Origin: Azolla caroliniana | Lineage: Eukaryota; Polypodiophyta | Length of the DNA: 64,000 nt | Reading direction: 5' to 3' | Assembly (NCBI GenBank): GCA_043228905.1 | Contig: JBHGNT010000012.1 | Coordinates: 6,448,001-6,512,000 of the forward strand | Shown here: positions 10,481 to 19,385 of the stretch, piece by piece | How the letters are laid out: each line of letters starts with the position of its first letter | How positions within the stretch are numbered: the stretch's first letter is position 1 | Notes under the pieces: model-generated | The model's input: only the letters and a program-made list of their open reading frames with translations | What the model was told of the DNA's origin: nothing | Database searches by the model: none | Position numbers and translations under genes: made by a program

Positions 10481-11454
10481 AGTAGGTATATCACACCCAA
10501 TGTCAGTTAGTAGGATACTAATTTATATTTCACATAAAACCTACTTGGAAAAGTGTTTGTTTGGTGTTTGGATCCACAACCTTATGCCCTTGCCATGGCA
10601 TGTATGAGGTCAATTTGAGGCGCATGTGTCTGATCCATTCTGTCCCCACTCGTAGACATGTCGGCTGACGAACTTCTCCAATGTATTCTAATGAAGACCC
10701 TTTAACAAATCACGAGTCAACATACATGCATCAAACCCTAAACCAGTATTAGGGGAGATTGGTTCATGACATACCTCTCTTGAGTTGGATATATGTCACT
10801 ATTATCGAAATCCCACCAATCTGTGTACTTGGACTTGGAAACCATCTACCACCATTCAAGTAATCAAACATTTTCCGAATTTAATACTCAAACACACACA
10901 ATATTAAGATTAAGCAAGCAAATCATTAAACCATAAACCATTGCCATTCTAATACCAAACAAGTGTATCTAGGTTTTCTTGTGTGGATCAGACATGGTGA
11001 GCAATGATCTCCATGATTCAGTGATGGTACGGCCCATGTACCTTATGACCCTAAACCCTAAACCCTAATCCCTCACTTCCAAATCTCCCCATATGTTATA
11101 TCCTACTTATCATGTTGCAATAATTAAATGCCTGCTATATAGTCTATTCCTTCCTTTTTTGTAGTAAAACTCTAATCCCTCAACTATTCCTACCACATGT
11201 AAAAAAAAACAGAAAAAGTGATGTAATAGGGTTTAGTACATACCTGGGAATAGTGATGGAGGAGATTGATTGCCACGTATGTCGATTGCAGGCCGCCTGA
11301 CGATAGTTTTCTTTCCTGGCAAAAGAAACCTGTCAATCTCGTTTGAAAAAATGAGAGATAATGACAGGTTTGAGGCTTTTATAGTCGCTGGTTGGACGAC
11401 TTGCATCTTATATTGAGTTGGTTGGGTGACCAACTCAATATAAACCCTAAACCA

Positions 11455-11736
11455 GTTGGGCAACTTGCTTAAACCGGTCACCCAACCGTTTTAAAAATAA
11501 ACGGTTGGGCGACCTACGTCGATGATTAAGTTGGTTGGGTGACCATTTAAAAAATATATCTCGGCTGGGCAACTTCTAACAAGGTTGGGTGACCTCTACA
11601 CAACTTTATTTTTCGTGCCTTCTTCCTCATCAAAATTCGACGGTGCAGATCACACACGCCTTCTCTGAGCGACCTGCACCGTCTGTGACCGCGATCCCCT
11701 CACCAACCCTCTTTATGATTTGTGTCATAATAGACA
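11455..11736 (-). repeat. Right terminal inverted repeat of the Mutator-like element with subterminal motif array
   Basis: The reverse complement begins TGTCTATTATGACACAAATC and matches the left inverted repeat through the AAAGAGGG and CTGCACCGTC blocks. Between about 11390 and 11600 there are about eight copies of GGTTGGGYGACC or its complement, two of them as a near palindrome around 11480-11515. Confidence 0.85.
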
Positions 11737-11737
11737 C

Positions 11738-11741
11738 GCCA

Positions 11742-11787
<46 letters not shown>

Positions 11788-11830
11788 ATCGATGTGCATG
11801 TATCTATGTGTGTCTCGATATGTATGTATC
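11738..11830. repeat. (TG)n and ATGT microsatellite between the Mutator-like element and the LINE
   Basis: A TG run followed by TATG units and the less regular stretch ending GTGTCTCGATATGTATGTATC. It continues the tract at 3319-3775 and 17183-17560. Confidence 0.9.
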
Positions 11831-11979
11831 TTTTTTTTTTTTTTTTTTTTTCCGGAAAAATATCCTTTCATTAGTTATGAACAACATTACAAAAAATTGA
11901 CCTACCATCAAGCTACCATTGATCTGGTGCATTCTTCCTTAGGTCCCATCCCTCAACACTCCACCACTCCTTAACCAAG

Positions 11980-14900
11980 TTATGTGATTGGTGGTGGGAA
12001 CAACCATACTGGTGGCGCTAAGCACCATTTAGGTCTTGAATTTTGTATTGTGAGAAAAGGGGTCTTCTTCCAATAGACAATAAATTCGAGACGTTGCAAC
12101 ACTGCAACATCTGTCTCACCTTTAATATCCTCATACTGTCCTTTCAAGGTATGTACCATCTCCATCCAGACATTCCGTGTACTTTCCACTGGATGAATAG
12201 TAGTATTACCAAACACCTTAGAACACCTAGCAGTCCAAATAAACCACATTGTGGTGGTGCATAGTAGCTCCCATACCTCTTGCATTGTCTTTAACATGTA
12301 AGGAGCCTCCATTTGACTTTGTTGCACCGCCATTATCCTTCCTCTTTGAATTCTAATAATCGTGTCATTTGGGCATGCATCATATGGCCACACCACTTGT
12401 GCCACTGTGGCCCATACTACCATACCCCACGAAAAACTGCAATCCCTAAACATAAAGGCAAGAACTCGGAACACTCGCCTCCAAACTTGCTGTGCAGCAT
12501 GACATTCCCACAAGCAATGTTTCAATGTCTCCATCTGACAACAACAATAGATGCATGCGGTCAGTGCAGCTGATTGTTGCAACCATTGGCCAATTGGCAA
12601 TGCTCTATGTATTACTAACCATTGGAAGACATTTATTTTCATATCTTGCTTCCTTTTCCATAATGTTCCCCAAAACTTTGTTAGGAATTCCGATGTGATC
12701 CCTTGGTGGTTCCAAAATTGACTAGCTCGTGGTGTAGTCCTACGTTGAGCTGCCAAAATGTGTCGTCCCATCTTAACTGAATACTGAAAAAAACCATACC
12801 TTTTTCCCATACGATCAAACGGATCTTTCCACCAAAATTCTCCCGGATCCCATTGCAACCTTATCAAAGGTTTCTTTTCAAAAACTCTCAGTTTCCAATG
12901 CTCCTTGACCGCCTCAACTTGTGGGTCGATGAGCCACTTAGATCCGTCATAAGCAAGGACCCTTATTTTAGAAAATGTAGCATATTGCAAGATCTCTGTT
13001 TGTATCGTTGCACTACTTATACTGCCATCTTCCTCCACCTCATAGTCTTGACATCGTCCGCAAGACAAATGTCCCCTTACCCCCACTAGCACTTGAAGCC
13101 TCGTAAATGCTCCTTCCCACTTGGGAGGGTTAAAGGACCATATCGTAACGTCAGAGTGCCCCAAAACTGACTGCACTTGGTCCCACATAATCAGCCCCCC
13201 TCTCAAGGAAGACAAGAATTCTGATCTGTCATTTACATTCAGAGTATGAAATGATTTCCATGCATCAACGGGCGCTCCTGGCCCTACATCGAGCTTGGCC
13301 CAATCCAATCGCGTTCGGGACCCCAACATGTGCCCTGATGGCAAACGCATATTCGGATTCCACACTAAGTTTTGTCTCAAGTATTCCTCCTCACATGTTG
13401 GTACACCATGTTCCAACCCTTTATGTACATGCTCCCATGCTCGTAGAAGACCATTAAAAAATTTGTCTTCCCAATTCCTAGACATAACATGTTTCTTGCC
13501 TGGTATAAAAATCCACCTTATGCTATCATCCCATAATCCACCCATCGACGGAGCACAACTATACAATCTTTGCATAAGTAATTGCTTCCAAGGAGCATGT
13601 CCTGGTAAAAGGCCACGAATTATTAGTTTTGCTAACAAGGCCATGCATTGGTCTAATGGATCTATAATCCCCAAACCACCGTATTGTTTTGGGGTTATCA
13701 ATGTACTCCAAGCCACCTTCGCTCTTACATGACTCTTATCTTCCCCAGCCCATATAAAATTCCTAACCAGCCTTCGAATTTGTCCAATGCACGATTTTGA
13801 AAAGATCCAAGATGAGGCTATATACCACACCGTAGATAGTAGCACATGGTTGGCAACTATCACTCTACCTGCCAAAGATAGTTTAGCATGACTCCACAAG
13901 AATAATTTTTTCCTCAAAGTTAATAGTAATGGTGCAGCATGTAATTCTGGAACCAAATCAATCCCAACCTGCACTCCAAGATATCGAACCGCAACTCCTC
14001 TTTGAGTCCATTGGAAAGTATGATGCGGTGCCCAACAAGGCGGCGGCTCCTTGCTTACCCAAAATGCAACAGTTTTCTCCCAATTTAACTTAGCTCCAGA
14101 CGCTATACAAAACTGTGACAAAGCCCCTTGTACTTGTTGCAAATTCGTTAGAGTCCCATCCACATATAATGCAGTGTCATCTGCAAATTCCGAGTCCAAT
14201 ATATCTTGTCCATGCATTGGCATTGCCAAACCACGCAAGCCTATAGATTGTGATGATATAAATGCATGCATTGCTTCCGCAAACAGAAGGAACAAAAATG
14301 GTGCAAGTGGACATCCTTGGCGAACTGATCGAGTAATGTTAAAACGAGGTCCTACTCCACCTGCCAACAACACCTGACTGTGTGCATTTCTATAAAGACA
14401 AGAAACACCTTTAATCCATGCCGTGTTGAAGCCCAAGTGATGCATAGTACCTTCCAAAAAATTCCAATCAACCCTATCATACGCTTTCTCAAAATCTAAA
14501 AGCAACACGGCTAGATTTTGTTTGTTTTTTACCGCTACTGCAGTAGCCTCCCAAAATGTAAAAACATTATCCATAATACTCCTTTCCCTCATAAAACCAG
14601 TTTGCGATACATGAATTATCTTTGGTAATACCTCTTGTAACCGAGAACTAAGCAACTTTGCAAATAGCTTATAACTAGTATTCAAGAGGGTGATTGGCCT
14701 CCACTTACGAATATCTTCTGAAACTCCTTCTGTTTTAGGTATAAGATAAATAAGCCCCTCAGATAACGACATGGGCATCTCTCCACTTTCAAACATATGT
14801 TGGTAAGCATCTTTTAAGTCTTTCTTCAGTATCCCCCAATATTTCTTGTAGAATTTAGGTGTAAGTCCATCCACTCCAGGACAACTATTGTCCGATAAAG

Positions 14901-16332
14901 AGTGTAGCGCTTGTTCCAACTCCAATTCTGTAATAGGTGACAACAATGAATCTTGCATTGCTTGAGTAACCTTGGGTTGAATTTCCGCCCAGACCTTCAT
15001 TCTATTTTGGCTTATCTCCTCAGAGATAGGCTCTTCTGACAAAAGGGTAGCGTAGAATTTCGTGGCAATTACCCGCACAACATTTGGATCCATTTCAAGT
15101 TCGCCATTTTCATTCCGCAAACAACAGGTTACATTAGAGACTCTTTTGGGGCCTTTAATATTAAAAAATTGTTTTGTACATCTATCCCCAATTTGCGTCC
15201 ATCTTGAAGCAGAGTTGTGATACCTAAATTGACTACGACATTCTTCCATATGTTGAACTTGTTTTCGGGCTTCTTCAAGATGTGAAGCTATCCACGCACA
15301 CTCTGGTCGACCCTGTTGCAATCTTTGCAAAGATATCAATCTTGCCCTCATCCTTCTTTCCTTCTCCAGATATTCCATATATTCAGATCTTGATTTTAAC
15401 GCAAAATATTGTGATATCTCCGTCAAAGCACAAGCCACTTTGATTGTAATGGGAGCATCCATATTATCTTTGTTCTGCCAAATATCTGTCACTTGATTAT
15501 ACCATCTATCATGTAACATTACTTTTTCGGGTATCCTAAATCGTATGGACTCCCTTTTCGATTGCCCAAAGGTTCTCAATATAACAGGAGCATGATCAGA
15601 GAAAGTTGTGCCTGGCATAATAGTGATATTTCCCCCATTTAAGACAAAGGCCTCCCCCACATAAAATCTATCCAATCTTGAAAGATTGGTTCCAGCTATT
15701 CTCCTATCCGAACGTGAGAAACTCAAGGAATTCTGAGATCTATAAACATTAGGCATATGCCATGCATCCAAAATACTCAATTTCAAACACATCCGTTCCC
15801 ATACTGCTAATTCCTCCCCATGAATTGTTGAAACACTCCCACCTTTCCTATCCTCTGGGTCCTCAAGCATATTAAAATCCCCTGCAACACACCAATGAGA
15901 CACATTTGGTAATGCATTTGTAATTTCACACCAAAAGTGTTTCCTAGCCGATGCATGATTTGGCGCGTAGATATTCAAGTAACCCCAAGTTGTATGTAAA
16001 TCTTGTAATACAATATATTGTGCTCTTCTTGGCACAATGATCTCTTTGCATATAATACTTGATTTCCAATGATGTGCAATTGCCATACACACCCCGCCTT
16101 GTGTACCACTAGTGCCAATAGCCGGGGACCAAAACATCTCCCAACTACCAGGTAATATAGTGCCATAGTTCCTTATTCTTTGCTCATTCAAATGATGTTC
16201 TTGAAACATCATAATGTCCAACGATCCATTCGTGAGACACTTTTGTAATTCCTGCCTTAACCTACCTCTATATCTTCGGTATAAGGGACCTCCCAAGCCC
16301 TGAACATTCCATGTGAGGAGCCTCATCAACAA
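11980..16332 (-). CDS. LINE ORF2: endonuclease and reverse transcriptase, 1450 residues
   Basis: Nicks target DNA and copies the LINE RNA at the nick. The N-terminus is an APE-type endonuclease: LTWNVQGLGG, FQEHHL, AGDFNMLEDPEDRKGG, LSRLDRFYV and SDHAPVIL are all present, about residues 5-250. The reverse transcriptase follows, with KWRPITLLNTSYKLFAKLL, VSQTGFMRERS, LLLDFEKAYDRVDW, RQGCPLAPFLF and the catalytic FADD box (SEFADDTALYVDG, at 14165-14195). The C-terminus has the plant LINE zf-RVT pattern (FQWLVIHRALP, CIYCCCQMETLKHCLWEC). There is no stop or frameshift over 1450 residues, normal for a complete plant LINE ORF2. The start at 16332 overlaps the end of ORF1. This is the most intact mobile gene in the window; activity is not shown. 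Confidence 0.93.
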   Translation of the reverse strand: MLMRLLTWNVQGLGGPLYRRYRGRLRQELQKCLTNGSLDIMMFQEHHLNEQRIRNYGTILPGSWEMFWSPAIGTSGTQGGVCMAIAHHWKSSIICKEIIVPRRAQYIVLQDLHTTWGYLNIYAPNHASARKHFWCEITNALPNVSHWCVAGDFNMLEDPEDRKGGSVSTIHGEELAVWERMCLKLSILDAWHMPNVYRSQNSLSFSRSDRRIAGTNLSRLDRFYVGEAFVLNGGNITIMPGTTFSDHAPVILRTFGQSKRESIRFRIPEKVMLHDRWYNQVTDIWQNKDNMDAPITIKVACALTEISQYFALKSRSEYMEYLEKERRMRARLISLQRLQQGRPECAWIASHLEEARKQVQHMEECRSQFRYHNSASRWTQIGDRCTKQFFNIKGPKRVSNVTCCLRNENGELEMDPNVVRVIATKFYATLLSEEPISEEISQNRMKVWAEIQPKVTQAMQDSLLSPITELELEQALHSLSDNSCPGVDGLTPKFYKKYWGILKKDLKDAYQHMFESGEMPMSLSEGLIYLIPKTEGVSEDIRKWRPITLLNTSYKLFAKLLSSRLQEVLPKIIHVSQTGFMRERSIMDNVFTFWEATAVAVKNKQNLAVLLLDFEKAYDRVDWNFLEGTMHHLGFNTAWIKGVSCLYRNAHSQVLLAGGVGPRFNITRSVRQGCPLAPFLFLLFAEAMHAFISSQSIGLRGLAMPMHGQDILDSEFADDTALYVDGTLTNLQQVQGALSQFCIASGAKLNWEKTVAFWVSKEPPPCWAPHHTFQWTQRGVAVRYLGVQVGIDLVPELHAAPLLLTLRKKLFLWSHAKLSLAGRVIVANHVLLSTVWYIASSWIFSKSCIGQIRRLVRNFIWAGEDKSHVRAKVAWSTLITPKQYGGLGIIDPLDQCMALLAKLIIRGLLPGHAPWKQLLMQRLYSCAPSMGGLWDDSIRWIFIPGKKHVMSRNWEDKFFNGLLRAWEHVHKGLEHGVPTCEEEYLRQNLVWNPNMRLPSGHMLGSRTRLDWAKLDVGPGAPVDAWKSFHTLNVNDRSEFLSSLRGGLIMWDQVQSVLGHSDVTIWSFNPPKWEGAFTRLQVLVGVRGHLSCGRCQDYEVEEDGSISSATIQTEILQYATFSKIRVLAYDGSKWLIDPQVEAVKEHWKLRVFEKKPLIRLQWDPGEFWWKDPFDRMGKRYGFFQYSVKMGRHILAAQRRTTPRASQFWNHQGITSEFLTKFWGTLWKRKQDMKINVFQWLVIHRALPIGQWLQQSAALTACIYCCCQMETLKHCLWECHAAQQVWRRVFRVLAFMFRDCSFSWGMVVWATVAQVVWPYDACPNDTIIRIQRGRIMAVQQSQMEAPYMLKTMQEVWELLCTTTMWFIWTARCSKVFGNTTIHPVESTRNVWMEMVHTLKGQYEDIKGETDVAVLQRLEFIVYWKKTPFLTIQNSRPKWCLAPPVWLFPPPIT

Positions 16333-17150
16333 TTGTTAGAGGCCGAACTGGACCCGATCCTACGAGTCTTAGAGGATGGTTCCACGGAGCTTACGCCACC
16401 CCCATCTCCCATAATCACCATTTGGCTTTTGAGTATGTCACAACCTTCTTTAATGAATCTCCAATGATGATGGGCCCGAGCCTTGGCTTGGCTTTCCGGC
16501 ACATCATCTTCATGAATATAAACATATCCAAAATCAAACAATATATCGGAAGGTACATCCAATACAACATGCTTGCGGTTCATTGCATCCAAATACGGAA
16601 CCACTAAACAACTTGCATTCTCTAACCCCCTCAATATTGTTTCCCCCAATTGAGGATTTTGCACGTATTTGGCAAAATACAAAACTTGTCCTCTCATGGC
16701 CAACATAACATTCGGTTGATTCCATATGTCATTTCTCTCATAACCACATAATGGAAAGGAATAACCGACCAATGAGTTTTCCACTTGTTTTTGTCTAAAT
16801 AAAACATGGACCCTTATTGCATTGGGTTCATGAACATCTTTAACACCCAAATGTTTTGTGAACTCATGCCCAAAGGGGGCTGCATAATCAAGTATGGAAA
16901 AGCCACCATTTCCGGTATCCTCCTTCAACATCCCACATGTTCTTATTGTGATCGCATTATCCAATTTTTGTGATTGTATTGTTCTTTTTGAACGAAATGT
17001 TTTTGCCTTGACACATCCATCATTTGGTTGGGTGGTACTAACAATTTTCCCCCTTATCTCAGTAGTGGATGTTGGTTGTTCTTGTGTATCAATTTCTATG
17101 TCCAATGCATTATACGCATTAGGGGTGAGACACGTCTCTTGCATAGGCAC
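16326..17150 (-). CDS. LINE ORF1-like protein, 274 residues
   Basis: Lies directly upstream of ORF2 and overlaps it by seven bases, the usual place for the RNA-binding ORF1 protein. I see no zinc knuckle or RRM signature. The C-terminal part is basic and Ser-rich (EPSSKTRRIGSSSASNN), and the middle has hydrophobic stretches such as NASCLVVPYLDAM. Plant LINE ORF1 proteins are usually longer with CCHC fingers, so this may be only the C-terminal portion, with the frame beginning close to the microsatellite. The assignment rests on position. Confidence 0.6.
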   Translation of the reverse strand: MPMQETCLTPNAYNALDIEIDTQEQPTSTTEIRGKIVSTTQPNDGCVKAKTFRSKRTIQSQKLDNAITIRTCGMLKEDTGNGGFSILDYAAPFGHEFTKHLGVKDVHEPNAIRVHVLFRQKQVENSLVGYSFPLCGYERNDIWNQPNVMLAMRGQVLYFAKYVQNPQLGETILRGLENASCLVVPYLDAMNRKHVVLDVPSDILFDFGYVYIHEDDVPESQAKARAHHHWRFIKEGCDILKSQMVIMGDGGGVSSVEPSSKTRRIGSSSASNNC

Positions 17151-17182
17151 CGTACGTGTCTTGCATCCATGCTTAGCCTTTA

Positions 17183-17499
17183 CCTCTATGTGTGCTATGT
17201 TATGTTATGTATGTATGTATGTGTATGTATGTATGTGTATGTATCTATGTGTGTCTCGATATGTATGTATCTATGTGTGCTATGTTATGTTATGTTATGT
17301 ATGTATGTATGTATGTATGTATGTATGTATGTATGTATGTATATATGTATGTGTGTGTGTGTTTGTATATGTATGTGTGTGTGTGTGTCCTTATATGTAT
17401 GTATCTATGTGTATGTAAATGAGTATGTATGTATGTGTATGTATGTACATTTGTTTGTAAGTATGTACATACATACGTACGTACATGTGTATGCATGTA

Positions 17500-17546
<47 letters not shown>

Positions 17547-17560
17547 TTGTATGTAAGCAT
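17183..17560. repeat. ATGT/TG microsatellite, right part
   Basis: Begins CTCTATGTGTGCTATGTTATG, runs through TATG units and ends in a (TG)n run near 17505-17541. It contains the 34-base copy 17239-17272 also found at 11798-11831. Confidence 0.93.
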
Positions 17561-17589
17561 GCATGGAATCTCTTTGGGCCATCAATCTA

Positions 17590-17642
17590 CCCTGCCCCAC
17601 CCCACCCCACCCCACCCTGCGCGCACACACACACACACACAC
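17590..17642. repeat. (CCCCA)n and (CA)n repeats
   Basis: Five CCCCA units followed by a CA run. The following stretch, 17643-17914, holds nothing I recognise. Confidence 0.85.
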
Positions 17643-17914
17643 ATGCCGCCTCTTGGCTTGAGTTCCGATGAGCAAAATGTTGCTGCCATTGACCTGCTCA
17701 GAGAAAAGCATTACCTCCTCACACATGGGTCCTAATTCTCAATGCAATGCTAGTGCTACCCTTGGCGGAACTCATGTTTGATTGATTACATGTGCCATGC
17801 ATTTGATCTTGTATGTATGTGTCGCCACGGCCACTTGGTCCCTACACCTGCATGTTGGCCTTGATGGTTCATCGGTGGCGGTGCCATCGGGGTAAGGAAG
17901 CTCAATAGAAGCAT

Positions 17915-18290
17915 ACCTTTTCTTTATAATGATGTCCATTCATTAGTATAAAGAAATTTACATAGATTGTGATTCTCAAGTGATTGTTGGAGGGACGACC
18001 ATTTTGGTGACTGAAAATGTCAAAAAAGGCTACCATCTTTCTAAGGACAAAAGTTGAGTATCTTTCCAAAGAAAAATAAACTGGAGGCATGGAGCAACTT
18101 TAGCATTTGAATCTCCAATAAGACAATCTCATCGTCCTTTTAAAGTTTGGATCATGTCCAACCAATTGTTATGTACCATTTAACTAGTGAGACCCTAACT
18201 TGATGGGAAATGAAAGAGCAACGAGCCTTCCAGATGTAGCATATGGTGGTACTACTCGGTAATTCCCATCACGGATCAATAGAATCATAG
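17915..18290 (-). mobile_element. 5'-truncated LINE 3' end
   Basis: Closely matches 25145-25500, the 3' end of another LINE copy, and resembles the end of the intact LINE at 11852 (the TTCATTAGT block). Only the last 370 bases remain. 18291-18656 shows nothing recognisable. Confidence 0.7.
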
Positions 18291-18656
18291 TTGTCTTCAT
18301 TTGTACTTCTTCTTCACATCTATATAGCCTTATTGTAGTTTTTCTTACGATTATCAATGGTCAACTAACTCACTGTCCACTTTTAGAGCTAGATCCTTTC
18401 ACATTCCTCGTTAATATTTATTCCATGTGCCTTCTTCTTAGGTCCAATTATAACTCCGCTTGTTTCTGCAAAGTGTGTCCTTAGCTTCATCCTTCTGTAT
18501 TATAATGTACAACAAAATATTGACTTGGGGAGTGACATGTTGCTAGGTTTGGGACAAACATGTGGATTTTCTTTAGATGGCAATAGCCCAAAATTTCTAG
18601 CACTATTTTAAGAGCCCTCGAAGGAATAAAGGAGCTTGTCAACATTTGGAGAGATA

Positions 18657-19210
18657 TGTTGAAAAATGGGTTTTGACCACAATCGGGATTCAAGCACAAA
18701 TGAGAGAAAACAAAAAATCAGAAAAAGATTCACTTACATGGTGACATAGGGTATTAGCGTGGAAAACCCCAACCGGGTAAAAACCACGAAAGCCCACAGA
18801 CTCCGAACAGTTCACTATGAGAGGCAATACAATGAGACTCATAGGCAACAACCTCAAGCTCGTCTTCTTTGCCTATAGGAGGTTATAATAGAGATGCTCT
18901 GCTTCTCTCTCACACTCTCTCTCAACACAGTTACAACAATAATATGAACATAATCAAGTACTATATGATGTTTTGCCCTAGTTATATTTATACTGATATA
19001 ACTTTAGGGCTATTTACAAACATAGCCTCTCGAAGGCATATCATAACATATTTACAGATATGTCCTCTTTCAGATTCATCTCCAGATTCAGTCGGATACC
19101 TTTCGGATCCATCTCATTTGGACCTTGTCGGTCTTCATCCAGTTCTCTCCTCCAGACCAATCTGATCCAGTGTAGTGCTCTTCCCATCTGGAGTGATCGA
19201 GCTCCCAACA
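18657..19210 (-). repeat. 3' LTR of Copia J
   Basis: 554 bases, TGTTGAAAAATGG to CTCCCAACA, matching 23895-24424 with scattered substitutions and small indels. TATA-like TATATTTATACTG at about 18983. Confidence 0.92.
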
Positions 19211-19385
19211 AACCCCCCCTTCACTCCGGCATGGGGTGCTTCGTCAGTCCAACCCGTCTCCGACACTCGTCCTTCTCTATCGATAGTACCTTCGTTAGCA
19301 TCTTTGATCCGTTCTCCTCCATGTAGATTTTCATTAGAGCAAAGTCCTTTTCTTCTACCTTCTCTCGGAGCTAGTGGTATCTCCT

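Larger units (their letters stand above)
3777..11736 (-). mobile_element. Mutator-like DNA transposon with long terminal inverted repeats and Ulp1-type protease
   Basis: About 8 kb bounded by inverted repeats of some 280 bases that begin TGTCTATT at both ends. All recognisable genes lie on the minus strand: a Ulp1-like protease remnant near the right end, a Gypsy pol fragment, then the transposase. The pairing of a SWIM-finger transposase with a C48 protease is known from Ulp1-bearing plant MULEs. Both flanks are microsatellite, and no clear 9-11 base target duplication could be recognised (left flank ends GTGTCGCTCG, right flank begins CGCCAATGTG). The open stretches at 4060-4430 and 10520-11450 hold no recognisable gene. 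Confidence 0.8.
11831..17238 (-). mobile_element. LINE retrotransposon, both coding regions open
   Basis: A non-LTR retrotransposon on the minus strand with its poly(A) tail visible as 21 T at 11831-11851. It carries ORF1 (16326-17150) and ORF2 (11980-16332), which overlap by seven bases. A 34-base direct repeat, 11798-11831 and 17239-17272 (containing GTGTCTCGATATG), flanks it and may be the target duplication. That would put the 5' end near 17238, in tetranucleotide repeat. ORF1 looks short and the element may be 5' truncated. Confidence 0.85.

Noticed and set aside
11040-11078. Telomere-like CCCTAAA repeats
   Set aside because: Only two or three CCCTAAA-type units, too few for an interstitial telomeric array.
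12043-14377. Plus-strand frames over the LINE
   Set aside because: Antisense to the intact ORF2.
16894-17735. Plus and minus frames across the TATG/TG tract and LINE start
   Set aside because: Repeat translations and antisense shadows of LINE ORF1.
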